In this document: in pieces, positions 41,485 to 51,015 of the stretch
Position numbering within the stretch: the first letter of the stretch is position 1
Layout: each line of letters begins with the position of its first letter
Made by a program: the position numbers and the translations under genes
Notes under the pieces: generated by a model
Seen by the model: the letters and a program-made list of their open reading frames with translations, nothing else
Database searches by the model: none
Told to the model about the DNA's origin: nothing
Assembly (NCBI GenBank): GCA_040216885.1
Contig: JAVJOG010000004.1
Coordinates: 10,822-74,821 of the forward strand
DNA length: 64,000 nt
Direction: 5' to 3'
Origin: Parvibaculum sp040216885
GTDB taxonomy: Bacteria; Pseudomonadota; Alphaproteobacteria; Parvibaculales; Parvibaculaceae

Positions 41485-43149
41485 GTGAGCAGCTTCTCGA
41501 ATCTTGTTCAATCGCTCGGATTGATGCGCCTCGTCGCGCTGGCTCTCGTGGCGGCGGTGTTGCTGGGGTTCTTTGCCTATATCGGCTCGCGCTACGGCAG
41601 CGAACCCAAGGCGCTCCTCTTTTCCGATGTCGGCGTCGACGACGCGTCCAAAATGATCGGCACGCTCGACGCGATGAAGGTTCCCTACGAACTGCGCGGC
41701 GACGGCAGCATGATCTATGTGCCGCAAAGCCAGGTCCTCCGCCTGCGCATGGCCCTCGCCGAAAAGGGACTGCCGGCCGGCGGGACGGTCGGCTATGAAA
41801 TCTTCGACAATGCCGATGCCCTCGGCACGACAAGCTTCCTTCAGAACATCAACCATCTGCGCGCGCTTGAAGGCGAGTTGGCGCGCACAATTCGCTCGAT
41901 CGATGGCATCGGCGCCGCGCGGGTCCATCTCGTTCTGCCCGAGCGCGAACTGTTTTCACGCGACCGCCGCGAACCGACGGCCTCCATCGTTCTCAAGGTG
42001 TCGCGCGACAAGCTGGCGACGCAGCAGGTCAAGGCGATTCAATATCTCGTTTCTTCCGCTGTCGACGGCCTGGCGCCGTCCCGCGTTTCGATCGTCGACG
42101 AGCGCGGCACCCTGCTCGCAAGCGGTATGGGCGACGACAGCCAGTCGCTGATGGCGTCGTCGGTCGAGGAACGTCGTTCGACCTATGAAAATCGCCTGCG
42201 CACTCATGTCGAGAACATCGTCCAGCGCGTGGTCGGCGCAGACAAGGTCCGCGTCGAAGTAACCGCCCAGATGGACTACAACCGTATCACCCAGACATCG
42301 GACACTTTCGATCCGGCAAGTCAGGTCGCGCGCTCGACACAATCGGTCGAAGACATGTCGACCAGCGCGGACGGCGCCGGGAATGACGGCGTCACGGTCG
42401 GCAACAACCTGCCAAATGCCAACCAGGCCGGCGCCGAAAACCCCGCGGCATCGCAGCAATCGGCGACGCGGACAGAAGAAACGGTCAACTACGAAATCTC
42501 CCGAACCACAAAAACGGAAGTGCTGGAGCCCGGCCGCGTGAAGCGCCTCTCGGTCGCGGTCCTCGTCGATGGTTCTTATGCAACGGATGCGCAGGGAAAC
42601 ACGACCTATGCGCCACGTACCGAAGGCGAGCTTCAGAAGATCGAAGCTTTGGTCAAATCGGCAATGGGCTTCGACGCGGATCGGGGGGACAACGTCGAGA
42701 TCGTCAATCTCCAGTTCGCCCCCTCGCCGACCTTCGACGCCGGCACCGAAGCGCCCGCCGACGAGGGCTTCATGAATTTGACCGGCGCAGACGTCATGCG
42801 CATCGCCGAAATGGCCGTCATCGCCATCCTCGCGATTATCGCGATGCTGTTTGTCTTCCGGCCGCTTATGGCGCGCCTCGGCAGTGCGCCGGGCCGCATG
42901 TCCACCGCGCTCTCCCTGCCTGGATCGGCAGGCGCTGCGGCGCTCGCATCGGGTGGCGGTGAAGACGGTGGCGCTTCGGCCGGCGCTCTTCCGGCGCCCG
43001 AACAACTGAGCGAAGACATGATGATCGACATCGCGCAAGTCGCCGGCAAGGTCAAACAGTCTTCGGTCCGGAAGATCGGCGAACTGGTGACCGGACACCC
43101 TGACGAATCCATCTCGATCCTGCGCAGCTGGCTGCACGAAAGCGCTTGA
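41485..43149 (+). CDS. fliF: Flagellar MS-ring protein FliF
   Basis: The protein has 554 residues. It has an N-terminal membrane span (LVALALVAAVLLGFFAYIG, about 16-34), YscJ/FliF ring-building motifs (LFSDVGVDDASKMIGTLDAMKVPYEL and FLQNINHLRALEGELARTI) and a second span near 430-450 (MAVIAILAIIAMLFVFRPL). The C-terminal tail that binds FliG ends at ESISILRSWLHESA. The start is GTG 41485, preceded by GAGGTGG; TTG 41482 is possible. It heads a long flagellar operon. Confidence 0.95.
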   Translation: MSSFSNLVQSLGLMRLVALALVAAVLLGFFAYIGSRYGSEPKALLFSDVGVDDASKMIGTLDAMKVPYELRGDGSMIYVPQSQVLRLRMALAEKGLPAGGTVGYEIFDNADALGTTSFLQNINHLRALEGELARTIRSIDGIGAARVHLVLPERELFSRDRREPTASIVLKVSRDKLATQQVKAIQYLVSSAVDGLAPSRVSIVDERGTLLASGMGDDSQSLMASSVEERRSTYENRLRTHVENIVQRVVGADKVRVEVTAQMDYNRITQTSDTFDPASQVARSTQSVEDMSTSADGAGNDGVTVGNNLPNANQAGAENPAASQQSATRTEETVNYEISRTTKTEVLEPGRVKRLSVAVLVDGSYATDAQGNTTYAPRTEGELQKIEALVKSAMGFDADRGDNVEIVNLQFAPSPTFDAGTEAPADEGFMNLTGADVMRIAEMAVIAILAIIAMLFVFRPLMARLGSAPGRMSTALSLPGSAGAAALASGGGEDGGASAGALPAPEQLSEDMMIDIAQVAGKVKQSSVRKIGELVTGHPDESISILRSWLHESA

Positions 43150-43159
43150 GGACAAAAAA

Positions 43160-44185
43160 TTGGCTACCGCACCGAAAATCAAGGACGACAAGGCGCTCTC
43201 CGGCCCCCAGAAGGCCGCGATCTTCATGCTCGCGCTCGGCGCCGACGACGCCGCGCCGCTCTGGAATATGTTCGACGAAGACGAAATCCGGGAACTCTCC
43301 CAGATCATGTCGTCGCTGGGCACAGTCCAGGCCGGATCGGTCGAAAAGCTGCTCGTCGAATTTGCTTCCAAGGTCTCCGGAACCGGCGCACTCGTCGGCT
43401 CCTATGAGTCGACCGAACGCCTCCTGTTGCGCTTCCTCCCCGAAGATCGCGTCGTCTCGGTGATGGACGAAATTCGAGGTCCTGCCGGCCGCACGATGTG
43501 GGAAAAGCTCGGCAACGTGAATGAAACGGTGCTCGCGACCTATCTGAAGAACGAATACCCGCAAACGGTCGCCGTCGTCCTAACCAAGATCCGCGCCGAA
43601 CACGCCGCCCGCGTACTCGCCAATCTGCCGGAAGATTTCGCCCTTGAAGTCGTCACGCGCATGCTGCGCATGGAATCGGTTCAGAAGGAAATCCTCGACA
43701 AGGTCGAACAGACCCTCCGGTCCGAATTCATGTCGAACCTGTCGCGCACGAACCGCCGCGACAGCCACGAACTGATGGCCGAAATATTCAACAATTTCGA
43801 CCGCCAGACGGAAGGCCGCTTCCTTGCTGCACTCGAAGAGCGCGCGCGCGAATCCGCCGACCGCATCAAGGCGCTGATGTTCACTTTCGAGGATCTCGGC
43901 AGGCTGGACCCCGGTTCCGTGCAGACGCTGCTGCGCGCAGTCGACAAGAACAAGCTCGCGATCGCGCTCAAGGGCGCCTCCGATACGCTCCGCGACCTCT
44001 TCTTCGCCAACATGTCCGAGCGCGCGGCGAAAATTCTGCGCGAAGACATGGAACTGATGGGTCCGGTTCGTCTCAAGGATGTCGATGAAGCTCAAACGAA
44101 CATGGTCAATGTCGCCAAGGATCTCGCCAACAACGGCGAGATCATGATCGCCGCCGACGGCGCAGACAACGAACTGATCTATTGA
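43160..44185 (+). CDS. fliG: Flagellar motor switch protein FliG
   Basis: The protein has 341 residues and starts at TTG with GAGG eight bases upstream. The N-terminal FliF-binding domain, the middle LANLPEDFALEVVTRMLRMESV (ARMM-like) region and the C-terminal charged helix RIKALMFTFEDLGRLDPGSVQTLLRAVDKNKLAIALKG with motor-torque charged residues are all present. It links FliF to the C ring and interacts with the stator. It follows fliF by ten bases. Confidence 0.95.
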   Translation: MATAPKIKDDKALSGPQKAAIFMLALGADDAAPLWNMFDEDEIRELSQIMSSLGTVQAGSVEKLLVEFASKVSGTGALVGSYESTERLLLRFLPEDRVVSVMDEIRGPAGRTMWEKLGNVNETVLATYLKNEYPQTVAVVLTKIRAEHAARVLANLPEDFALEVVTRMLRMESVQKEILDKVEQTLRSEFMSNLSRTNRRDSHELMAEIFNNFDRQTEGRFLAALEERARESADRIKALMFTFEDLGRLDPGSVQTLLRAVDKNKLAIALKGASDTLRDLFFANMSERAAKILREDMELMGPVRLKDVDEAQTNMVNVAKDLANNGEIMIAADGADNELIY

Positions 44186-44214
44186 TTGCAGTATGGACGT
44201 CGCACGGCGCCCGG

Positions 44215-44901
44215 ATGGAACAGATGAAGCAGGCAGTAAAGTTCACGTTCGACACCCACTTCGACGATCCGTCGCGCTCCGGAGCCGATGCTCAAGCGCG
44301 TCGCAGTCCGACCGCGGCCGATGTCGAGCAGGCGCGCAGCGAGGGTTATGCAGCGGGATTCGCCGCCGGCGAGACGGAAGCGGCCGAACGCGCGGACCGT
44401 GAACTCAGCACGGCGATGAACGAGCTCGCCGCAGGCGCTGCCGGACTGATCGCCGCTTTGGACGCCCGAATGAAATCACTGTCCGTCGAAGCAACCCAGC
44501 TTGCGGTCGCATGCGCCGGAAAACTCGCTCCGGCGACGATCGCGGCCAGGCCGGAAACCGAGATCGAGTCCGTTGTCCGCGATTGTCTCTCGCACCTCAA
44601 TCGCGAACCCCACATTTTGCTCCGCGTATCGACCGGTCTCGTCGATCGCCTCAAGGAAACCATCGATCGCATGGCGATGGAACGTGGCCTGACCGGCCGC
44701 ATCATCCTTCTCGGCGAGCCGGAAATGGGCGATGGCGACTGCGTCGTCGAGTGGGCCGATGGCGGCGTCGTCAGGTCCCTTGACGAAATTGAAAAAGAAA
44801 TCGCAGAGATCGTCGCCCGCTACCTCGAAACGCAGACCACACAACCCGGAACTGGCCTTGCCATGCCCGAGTTCGGCATCGCGGACAGCGACAGAACCTG
44901 A
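44215..44901 (+). CDS. fliH: Flagellar assembly protein FliH
   Basis: This is a 228-residue, charged, largely helical protein. The N-terminal part has G-x3-G-x3-G-like repeats (EGYAAGFAAGETEA), and the C-terminal half (LLRVSTGLVDRLKETIDRM and DCVVEWADGGVVRSLDEIEKEI) matches the FliH/FlbE regulator of the FliI ATPase. ATG 44215 is listed; TTG 44182, overlapping the fliG stop as TTGA, would add 11 residues, and neither has a strong ribosome binding site. It lies between fliG and fliN as in Caulobacter. Confidence 0.85.
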   Translation: MEQMKQAVKFTFDTHFDDPSRSGADAQARRSPTAADVEQARSEGYAAGFAAGETEAAERADRELSTAMNELAAGAAGLIAALDARMKSLSVEATQLAVACAGKLAPATIAARPETEIESVVRDCLSHLNREPHILLRVSTGLVDRLKETIDRMAMERGLTGRIILLGEPEMGDGDCVVEWADGGVVRSLDEIEKEIAEIVARYLETQTTQPGTGLAMPEFGIADSDRT

Positions 44902-44931
44902 CACCGAGCGAATTTTCCAAGGAGTGATCCG

Positions 44932-45285
44932 ATGGCCGACCAGGAAGAAGAGATGGCACTGCCCGACCTCGCAAATGCGGCCGATCTGCCGGCGGTTGCG
45001 GACGGCTCGGAGGGTACCGAAGAAGAGAGCGTTCGCTCCGCGCACGACCTCGAAGCGGTGTTCGACGTCCCCGTCAATGTGTCGGCCGTACTCGGCAAGA
45101 CGCATATCGAGGTATCGAACCTCCTCAAGCTCGGCCGCGGCGCCATCGTCGAGCTCGACCGGAAGGTCGGCGAAGCGATCGACATTTACGTCAACGATCG
45201 CCTTGTTGCGCGCGGCGAAGTTGTCGTTGTCGACGACCGGCTCGGCGTCACCATGACCGAGATCGTCAAGGGCGGCGTCAGCTGA
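44932..45285 (+). CDS. fliN: Flagellar motor switch protein FliN
   Basis: The protein has 117 residues. An acidic N-terminus precedes the C-terminal SpoA/FliN domain (VPVNVSAVLGKTHIEVSNLLKLGRGAIVELDRKVGEAIDIYVNDRLVARGEVVV). It is a C-ring component. AAGGAGTGATCCG precedes the ATG. fliM is not beside it in this window. Confidence 0.94.
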   Translation: MADQEEEMALPDLANAADLPAVADGSEGTEEESVRSAHDLEAVFDVPVNVSAVLGKTHIEVSNLLKLGRGAIVELDRKVGEAIDIYVNDRLVARGEVVVVDDRLGVTMTEIVKGGVS

Positions 45286-45342
45286 ACGCCATCGCCTGGG
45301 AATTTTGAGTAAGACCTGAAAAAGAAAGTAGAGGAGCCGCAG

Positions 45343-46710
45343 ATGCGCCTTCTGATCGTCGGAACCCTGAACGGGCAGCTCTCCACCGCCACAAAAATGG
45401 CAATGGCCAAGGGCGCCAAGGTCACACATACCGAAACCGTCGACCAGGCGATCGACACACTGCGTTCGGGCCGCGGTGCCGACCTGATGATGGTCGACGT
45501 CGCAGCCGACATCGCAAACCTGATAGCCCGGCTCCAGGGCGAACACATCTGCGTACCCGTCGTCGCATGCGGCGTCGAAACCGATGCCCGCGCCGCGGTC
45601 AACGCCATCCGCGCCGGCGCCAAGGAATATATACCCCTGCCGCCGGATGCCGAACTGATTGCGGCCGTGCTTGCCGCAGTCGCGGATGAGAGCCATGCCC
45701 TGGTCTTCCAGGATCCGAAGATGGCCGGTGTCGTGAAGCTCGCCGATCAGGTTGCGGCGTCCGAGGCCAGCATTCTCATCACCGGAGAATCCGGCACCGG
45801 CAAGGAAGTGATGGCCCATTACGTTCATGGCCGCTCTCTGCGCCGCGACAAGCCCTTCATCTCGGTCAACTGCGCCGCAATCCCCGAAAACCTGCTCGAG
45901 TCGGAGCTTTTCGGGCACGAAAAAGGCGCTTTCACCGGCGCCATTGCGCGACGCATCGGCAAGTTCGAGGAAGCGGACGGCGGCACGCTGCTTCTCGACG
46001 AAATCAGCGAAATGGATATTCGCCTCCAGGCGAAGCTGTTGCGCGCCATTCAGGAGCGCGTCATCGACCGCGTTGGCGGCAAGACGCCGGTCCGCGTCGA
46101 TATCCGCATCATCGCGACATCGAACCGCGACCTGCAGTCCGAGGCGCGCGCCGGCCGATTCCGCGAAGACCTTTTTTATCGTTTGAACGTGGTCAATCTT
46201 CAGTTGCCGCCGCTGCGTGAGCGGCCGGCCGACATCATGGCCCTCTCGGAGCACTTCGCGAAGCGCTACGCGCGCACCAATGGCCTGGTCTCGAAGCCGA
46301 TTTCGATCGAGGCACGCCGTTTCCTGGCCCATCACCGCTGGACCGGCAACGTCCGCGAACTCGAAAACACGATGCATCGCGCTGTGTTGCTCGCGGCCGG
46401 CGACGAGATCGACATCGAGGCGATCCGCCTCCCCGATGGAACGCGTCTCGACGACGCAAATCTGGGCAGCGTCGCCCAGAAGGCAGCGGCGGCGGCGGAT
46501 TCCGTCTCCCGCGCTTTTGTCGGCAAAACGGTTTCCGAAGTCGAACAGGACCTGATCCTGCAGACGCTCGATCACTGCCTCGGCAACCGCACACACGCCG
46601 CCAACATTCTCGGAATCTCGATCCGGACACTTCGCAACAAGCTGAAGGAATACGGAGAGCAGGGCATTTCCATTCCGACGCCCGGCGAAGCCCGCCCGCA
46701 ATTCGGCTGA
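45343..46710 (+). CDS. flbD: Sigma-54 activator FlbD
   Basis: The protein has 455 residues. The N-terminal receiver-like domain (1-115) lacks the usual acidic pair (LLIVGTLN) and the Lys (IPLPP), retaining an Asp in MMVDV. The AAA+ domain (about 125-365) has Walker A GESGTGKE, GAFTGA and Walker B LLLDEI. The C-terminal Fis-type HTH contains NRTHAANILGISIRTLRNKL. Together with its place after fliN this identifies FlbD, which activates late flagellar genes from sigma-54 promoters. The degenerate receiver suggests phosphorylation-independent control, as known in Caulobacter through FliX. Confidence 0.93.
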   Translation: MRLLIVGTLNGQLSTATKMAMAKGAKVTHTETVDQAIDTLRSGRGADLMMVDVAADIANLIARLQGEHICVPVVACGVETDARAAVNAIRAGAKEYIPLPPDAELIAAVLAAVADESHALVFQDPKMAGVVKLADQVAASEASILITGESGTGKEVMAHYVHGRSLRRDKPFISVNCAAIPENLLESELFGHEKGAFTGAIARRIGKFEEADGGTLLLDEISEMDIRLQAKLLRAIQERVIDRVGGKTPVRVDIRIIATSNRDLQSEARAGRFREDLFYRLNVVNLQLPPLRERPADIMALSEHFAKRYARTNGLVSKPISIEARRFLAHHRWTGNVRELENTMHRAVLLAAGDEIDIEAIRLPDGTRLDDANLGSVAQKAAAAADSVSRAFVGKTVSEVEQDLILQTLDHCLGNRTHAANILGISIRTLRNKLKEYGEQGISIPTPGEARPQFG

Positions 46711-46748
46711 GATTTCCCCGGTGCCGTCCGGCCTCTGAAAGTTAGAAG

Positions 46749-48884
46749 ATGAGCGACACGAGTTCCGCCGCAACAAAGACCGGATCGGCCGGGGGCATGA
46801 CGCTCTTCGGTGCGACACCGCGATCCATCATGGCCAACCTTGCCACGCGCGGCGATCTCGCGCTGGCTTTCGGCGTCATGGCGATCATCGTCGTCCTGAT
46901 CCTGCCGCTGCCGGCCTTCCTGCTCGACTTTTCGCTCGCCATCTCGATCACCTTCTCCGTTCTGGTGCTGATGACGGCGCTTTTCATTCAGAAGCCGCTG
47001 GAATTCAGCGCTTTTCCGACAGTGCTCCTGATCGCCACCATGCTGCGGCTGGCGCTGAACCTCGCATCGACACGTCTGATCCTAGGTGAGGGCCACGAAG
47101 GGACTGACAGCGCCGGCAAGGTCATCGAGGCCTTTGGCAATTTCGTGATGCAGGGAAATTTCGTTATCGGCATCATCGTCTTCTCGATCCTGGTCATCGT
47201 GAACTTCGTCGTCATCACCAAGGGTTCGGGACGCATTGCCGAAGTCGCGGCACGCTTCACCCTCGATGCCATGCCCGGCAAGCAGATGGCGATCGACGCC
47301 GATCTTTCCGCTGGCCTGATCGACGAGAACGAAGCACGCACCCGCCGGTCCAATCTCGAGAAGGAAAGCTCCTTCTTCGGCGCCATGGACGGCGCCTCGA
47401 AATTCGTTCGCGGCGATGCCGTCGCGGGCCTGCTCATCACCTTCATCAATATCGTCGGCGGCATCGTCATCGGTGTCGCGCAAAATAACCTGGGCTTCGG
47501 CGAAGCTGCACACACCTACACCTTGCTCACGATCGGCGACGGTCTCGTCAGTCAGATTCCTGCTCTCATCGTCTCGACCGCGGCCGGCCTGCTCGTGTCG
47601 AAGGCCGGTGTCGAGGGTGCCGCCGACGAAGCACTGTTCGACCAGCTTTCGGGCTATCCGCAGGCGCTCGGCATGTCATCCTTTGTAATGGGCACGATGG
47701 CGCTCTTGCCCGGCCTGCCGGCCATCCCCTTCCTCATTCTCGCAGGCGGCGCGGGTGGTCTTGCGTTCTATTTGATGCGATCGAGAAAGAAGCGAGCCGA
47801 CGACATTGTCGACGAGCAGAAGCGCGAGGCCGCTGCTGTTCCGGCGACGGAGGAGCCGATCAGCACGGCCCTGCGCATGGACGAACTGCGCCTCGAAATC
47901 GGCTATGCGCTACTGCCCCTGATAAACGGCAAGGATCATCAGAAGCTCACCGACCAGATCAAGGCGCTGCGCCGCCAGATTGCGAGCGACATGGGATTTG
48001 TCATGCCCTCGGTACGGATTCTCGACAATGTCCAGCTCGACGCCAACGGCTATATCATCCGCGTCAAGGAAGTCGAATCCGGTCGCGGCGACGTCTATGT
48101 CGGCCAGCTTCTGGTCATGGACCCGCGCGGCGACCAGATTCAGCTTCCCGGTCTTCACACGACGGAACCGGCCTTCGGCCTGCCCGCCACCTGGGTCGAC
48201 GAAGGCCTGCGCGAGGAAGCGTCCTTCCGCGGCTACACGGTCGTCGATCCGCCGACGGTCCTGACGACGCATCTGACCGAGATCATCAAGGACAATATGG
48301 CCGAGCTGCTCTCCTATGCAGAAGTGCAGAAGCTGATCGACGAACTTGGCAAGGAGCACAAGAAGCTGGTCGACGACCTCGTTCCCTCGCAAATCACGAT
48401 CACGGGCATACAGCGTGTTCTCCAGACCCTGCTGACCGAACGCATCTCGATCCGCGACTTGCCGACCATCATGGAAGGAATCGCCGAGGCTGTCGGTCAC
48501 ACGCAAAGTCTGACGATGATTACCGAGCATGTCCGCGCCCGCCTTGCACGTCAGATTTGTGCCGCGCATTCCGACGCCGACAGCACGGTGCCGCTCGTCA
48601 CCCTTTCGCCGCGCTGGGAGCAGGCCTTTGCCGAATCTCTCATCGGCCAGGGCGAGGAAAAGCAACTCGCGATGCAGCCGTCCCTGCTGCAGGAATTCAT
48701 CGCAACGATGCGCGACCGGTTCGAGGACGCAGCCCGCGCCGGCGAGGTGCCGGTATTACTCACCAGCCCCGGCGTCCGGCCCTATGTTCGCTCGATTATC
48801 GAACGCTTCAGGCCGCAGACCTTCGTCATGTCGCAGAATGAAATCCACCCGCGCGTCCGGTTGCGCACGGTTGGTACAGTTTAG
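46749..48884 (+). CDS. flhA: Flagellar export gate protein FlhA
   Basis: This is a 711-residue FHIPEP-family protein. About eight N-terminal membrane spans (residues ~35-340) surround conserved RFTLDAMPGKQMAIDADLSAGLI (FHIPEP signature near 170-195). The cytoplasmic C-terminal domain (from about 370) binds export chaperones. It forms the nonameric export gate of the flagellar type III apparatus. It follows flbD by 38 bases. Confidence 0.95.
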   Translation: MSDTSSAATKTGSAGGMTLFGATPRSIMANLATRGDLALAFGVMAIIVVLILPLPAFLLDFSLAISITFSVLVLMTALFIQKPLEFSAFPTVLLIATMLRLALNLASTRLILGEGHEGTDSAGKVIEAFGNFVMQGNFVIGIIVFSILVIVNFVVITKGSGRIAEVAARFTLDAMPGKQMAIDADLSAGLIDENEARTRRSNLEKESSFFGAMDGASKFVRGDAVAGLLITFINIVGGIVIGVAQNNLGFGEAAHTYTLLTIGDGLVSQIPALIVSTAAGLLVSKAGVEGAADEALFDQLSGYPQALGMSSFVMGTMALLPGLPAIPFLILAGGAGGLAFYLMRSRKKRADDIVDEQKREAAAVPATEEPISTALRMDELRLEIGYALLPLINGKDHQKLTDQIKALRRQIASDMGFVMPSVRILDNVQLDANGYIIRVKEVESGRGDVYVGQLLVMDPRGDQIQLPGLHTTEPAFGLPATWVDEGLREEASFRGYTVVDPPTVLTTHLTEIIKDNMAELLSYAEVQKLIDELGKEHKKLVDDLVPSQITITGIQRVLQTLLTERISIRDLPTIMEGIAEAVGHTQSLTMITEHVRARLARQICAAHSDADSTVPLVTLSPRWEQAFAESLIGQGEEKQLAMQPSLLQEFIATMRDRFEDAARAGEVPVLLTSPGVRPYVRSIIERFRPQTFVMSQNEIHPRVRLRTVGTV

Positions 48885-48904
48885 TCCCGGAGAGGTAGCG
48901 TCGC

Positions 48905-50029
48905 ATGCGGTTGCGGACGTTTCTTGCAGAGTCGATGACCGACGCCATCGTTCAGGTGCGTGCCGCGCTGGGCGACGACGCGATCATCGTCTCGTCGCAC
49001 GAGAACGGCCGCGGTTCCATCGAAGTTACGGCAGCGGTGGAAACCGCGCTTCGCGCCGATGGCGATGCCCGGTCTGGACAGGATACTTCCGGCCTTGAAC
49101 AACGCCTGGAACAGATGCTGCGCGCCCGGCTGCACGCGCCCGCGGCGCCCGCTGCCGGAACCGCGCCATCGCCAGACGATCCCTTCATCCCGTTCGACAG
49201 ATTGTCAATCGAAGCTGCGCTTGAGGCACATGCCGTTCCTCCAGCGCTGAGAAGCGATCTGCTGACCGCCGCCGTCGCGCTCGACCGCGACGATGCAATC
49301 GCCGCGCTGGCCGGCGCCCTTGAGGCCCGTCTTGGGTTCGAACCTCTGCCGGTTCGCCCCCAGGCACCGATCATGGCAATCGGCCTGCCCGGCGCCGGGA
49401 AAACCGTCACCCTGGCAAAGCTTGCCGCGCGCGCCGTCGTCGATGGCGCACCGGTCGATATCGTCACGACCGACACGGCGCGAACAGGCGCTGTCGCGCA
49501 AGGCGAAGCTTACGCTCATCTCATCGGCGTTAACCTGCACCGGGCTGAGACCATCGACGCGCTGTCGTTGCTGCTCGAAGAGGGCAATGCCTCCGAAGAT
49601 GCCCTCGGAGATCGATCTCACCGGCCTTGCTTCATCGACACGGCAAGCATCAATCCCTTTGACCGCGACGACTTTTCCGCACTGCATCGGCTGACGCATA
49701 ACGCCCGTCTTGCTGCGAACGTCGAACCCGTGCTGGTCCTGTCGGCCCTCGGAGATGCGTACGTGTCGCGCGAAGCGGCAATCGAGTTTGCACGCCTCGG
49801 CGCCAGACGCATCGTCGCCACGCAACTCGACATTGCGCGCCGCATCGGCCCCGTTCTGGCCGCGGCCGACGCATCGGGCATGGCAATCGCCCAGTTCAGC
49901 GTGACGCCCTATCTCGCCCGGGGTCTGGCACAGATGAATGCGTATGTGTGCGCCCGGATGATCCTGAACGACAGCGCCGCCGCAGCTACGCCGGCACCGA
50001 TGACACGTCACGCGGGGCAAAGATCATGA
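48905..50029 (+). CDS. flhF: Flagellar biosynthesis protein FlhF (degenerate GTPase)
   Basis: The protein has 374 residues. An N-terminal B region begins MRLRTFLAESMTDAIVQVRAALGDDA. The NG-like domain has P-loop GLPGAGKTVTLAKLA (about 160-174) and TTDTARTGA. The G3 motif, normally DTAGR, reads DTASINPFD, and the G4 position reads ATQLD instead of TKLDE, so GTP handling may be weak. In other bacteria FlhF places the polar flagellum. It overlaps flhG (ATGA). Confidence 0.88.
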   Translation: MRLRTFLAESMTDAIVQVRAALGDDAIIVSSHENGRGSIEVTAAVETALRADGDARSGQDTSGLEQRLEQMLRARLHAPAAPAAGTAPSPDDPFIPFDRLSIEAALEAHAVPPALRSDLLTAAVALDRDDAIAALAGALEARLGFEPLPVRPQAPIMAIGLPGAGKTVTLAKLAARAVVDGAPVDIVTTDTARTGAVAQGEAYAHLIGVNLHRAETIDALSLLLEEGNASEDALGDRSHRPCFIDTASINPFDRDDFSALHRLTHNARLAANVEPVLVLSALGDAYVSREAAIEFARLGARRIVATQLDIARRIGPVLAAADASGMAIAQFSVTPYLARGLAQMNAYVCARMILNDSAAAATPAPMTRHAGQRS

Positions 50030-50838
50030 ACGTCACACGCAGGATCCAGGTCGCGTCGGGAAAAGGCGGCATCGGGAAAACCTGGTTTTCGGTCTCCATC
50101 GCGCATGCCCTGGCCACGGCGCGGCGGCGTGTGCTTCTCTTCGACGGCGACTTGGGCCTTGCCAACATCGACGTACAGCTTGGTCTTTCTCCCCGCCACG
50201 ACTTGGGTGATGTCATTTCGGGCCGCGTGACACTCGCGGAAGCGATCGCCGCCTACCGCCCCGAGTCGATGGGCGGCGCGGACGCCGGCGGCAGTTTCGA
50301 CATTCTGGCCGGAAAATCGGGTTCCGGCGTCTTGAGCGCGCTGACCCGGCCGGAAGTAGCCGGGCTCGCCACAGGACTCGTTGCCTTGAGCGACGCCTAC
50401 GATCATATCGTATCGGATCTCGCGGCCGGCCTCGACCAGTCCGTCATGTCGCTCTGTACCGGTGGCGGCATCACGATCGTGCTTGTCAGCGACGAGCCGA
50501 CTTCGCTCACCGACGCCTACGCATTCATCAAGCTGTTGACGATGCAGGAGCCGGGCGCGGACATCCGCGTGGTCGTCAACATGGCAAACGACAAGGACCA
50601 CGCGCGCCGCACGCATGCAGCGTTAACCAACGCGTGCCGCAATTTTCTTGGTATTGATCCGCCACTTCTCGGCTTCGTTCCGCGCGATAAGCTGGTTCGC
50701 GACGCTATTCGGCACCAGATGCCCATTCTGTTCCGGCACCCGCAAGCCAGGGCGAGCGAGGCCGTACAAAAGATTGCCAGAGAAATCCTCATTCTTTCCG
50801 CCGGAAATCCGCGGCCGGCGAGCTGGGCAACCCGGTAA
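50026..50838 (+). CDS. flhG: MinD/ParA-like ATPase FlhG
   Basis: This 270-residue protein has deviant Walker A GKGGIGKT at residues 10-17, LLFDGDLGLANIDVQLG and a Walker B-like segment. It closely resembles FlhG/FleN/MotR, partners of FlhF that control flagellar number. The coding overlap with flhF (ATGA) supports that role. It lacks an obvious C-terminal amphipathic membrane-targeting helix like that of MinD. The end reads EILILSAGNPRPASWATR. Confidence 0.9.
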   Translation: MNVTRRIQVASGKGGIGKTWFSVSIAHALATARRRVLLFDGDLGLANIDVQLGLSPRHDLGDVISGRVTLAEAIAAYRPESMGGADAGGSFDILAGKSGSGVLSALTRPEVAGLATGLVALSDAYDHIVSDLAAGLDQSVMSLCTGGGITIVLVSDEPTSLTDAYAFIKLLTMQEPGADIRVVVNMANDKDHARRTHAALTNACRNFLGIDPPLLGFVPRDKLVRDAIRHQMPILFRHPQARASEAVQKIAREILILSAGNPRPASWATR

Positions 50839-51015
50839 ACGTGACGGTTTTGCGACGCAGACTGACGTTTTTTGCACTGCAAACCGCTAGACCTTGTCTC
50901 ATTTTGGTCTAACCTCTCCCGGAACCGCCGGATCCCATATGTGTGGTGGCAGACAGGGTGGCGGATCGGGCTGGAAGAGGGGCTCTTCCGGTGAGTACAG
51001 TTTTAGGGGGACTCG

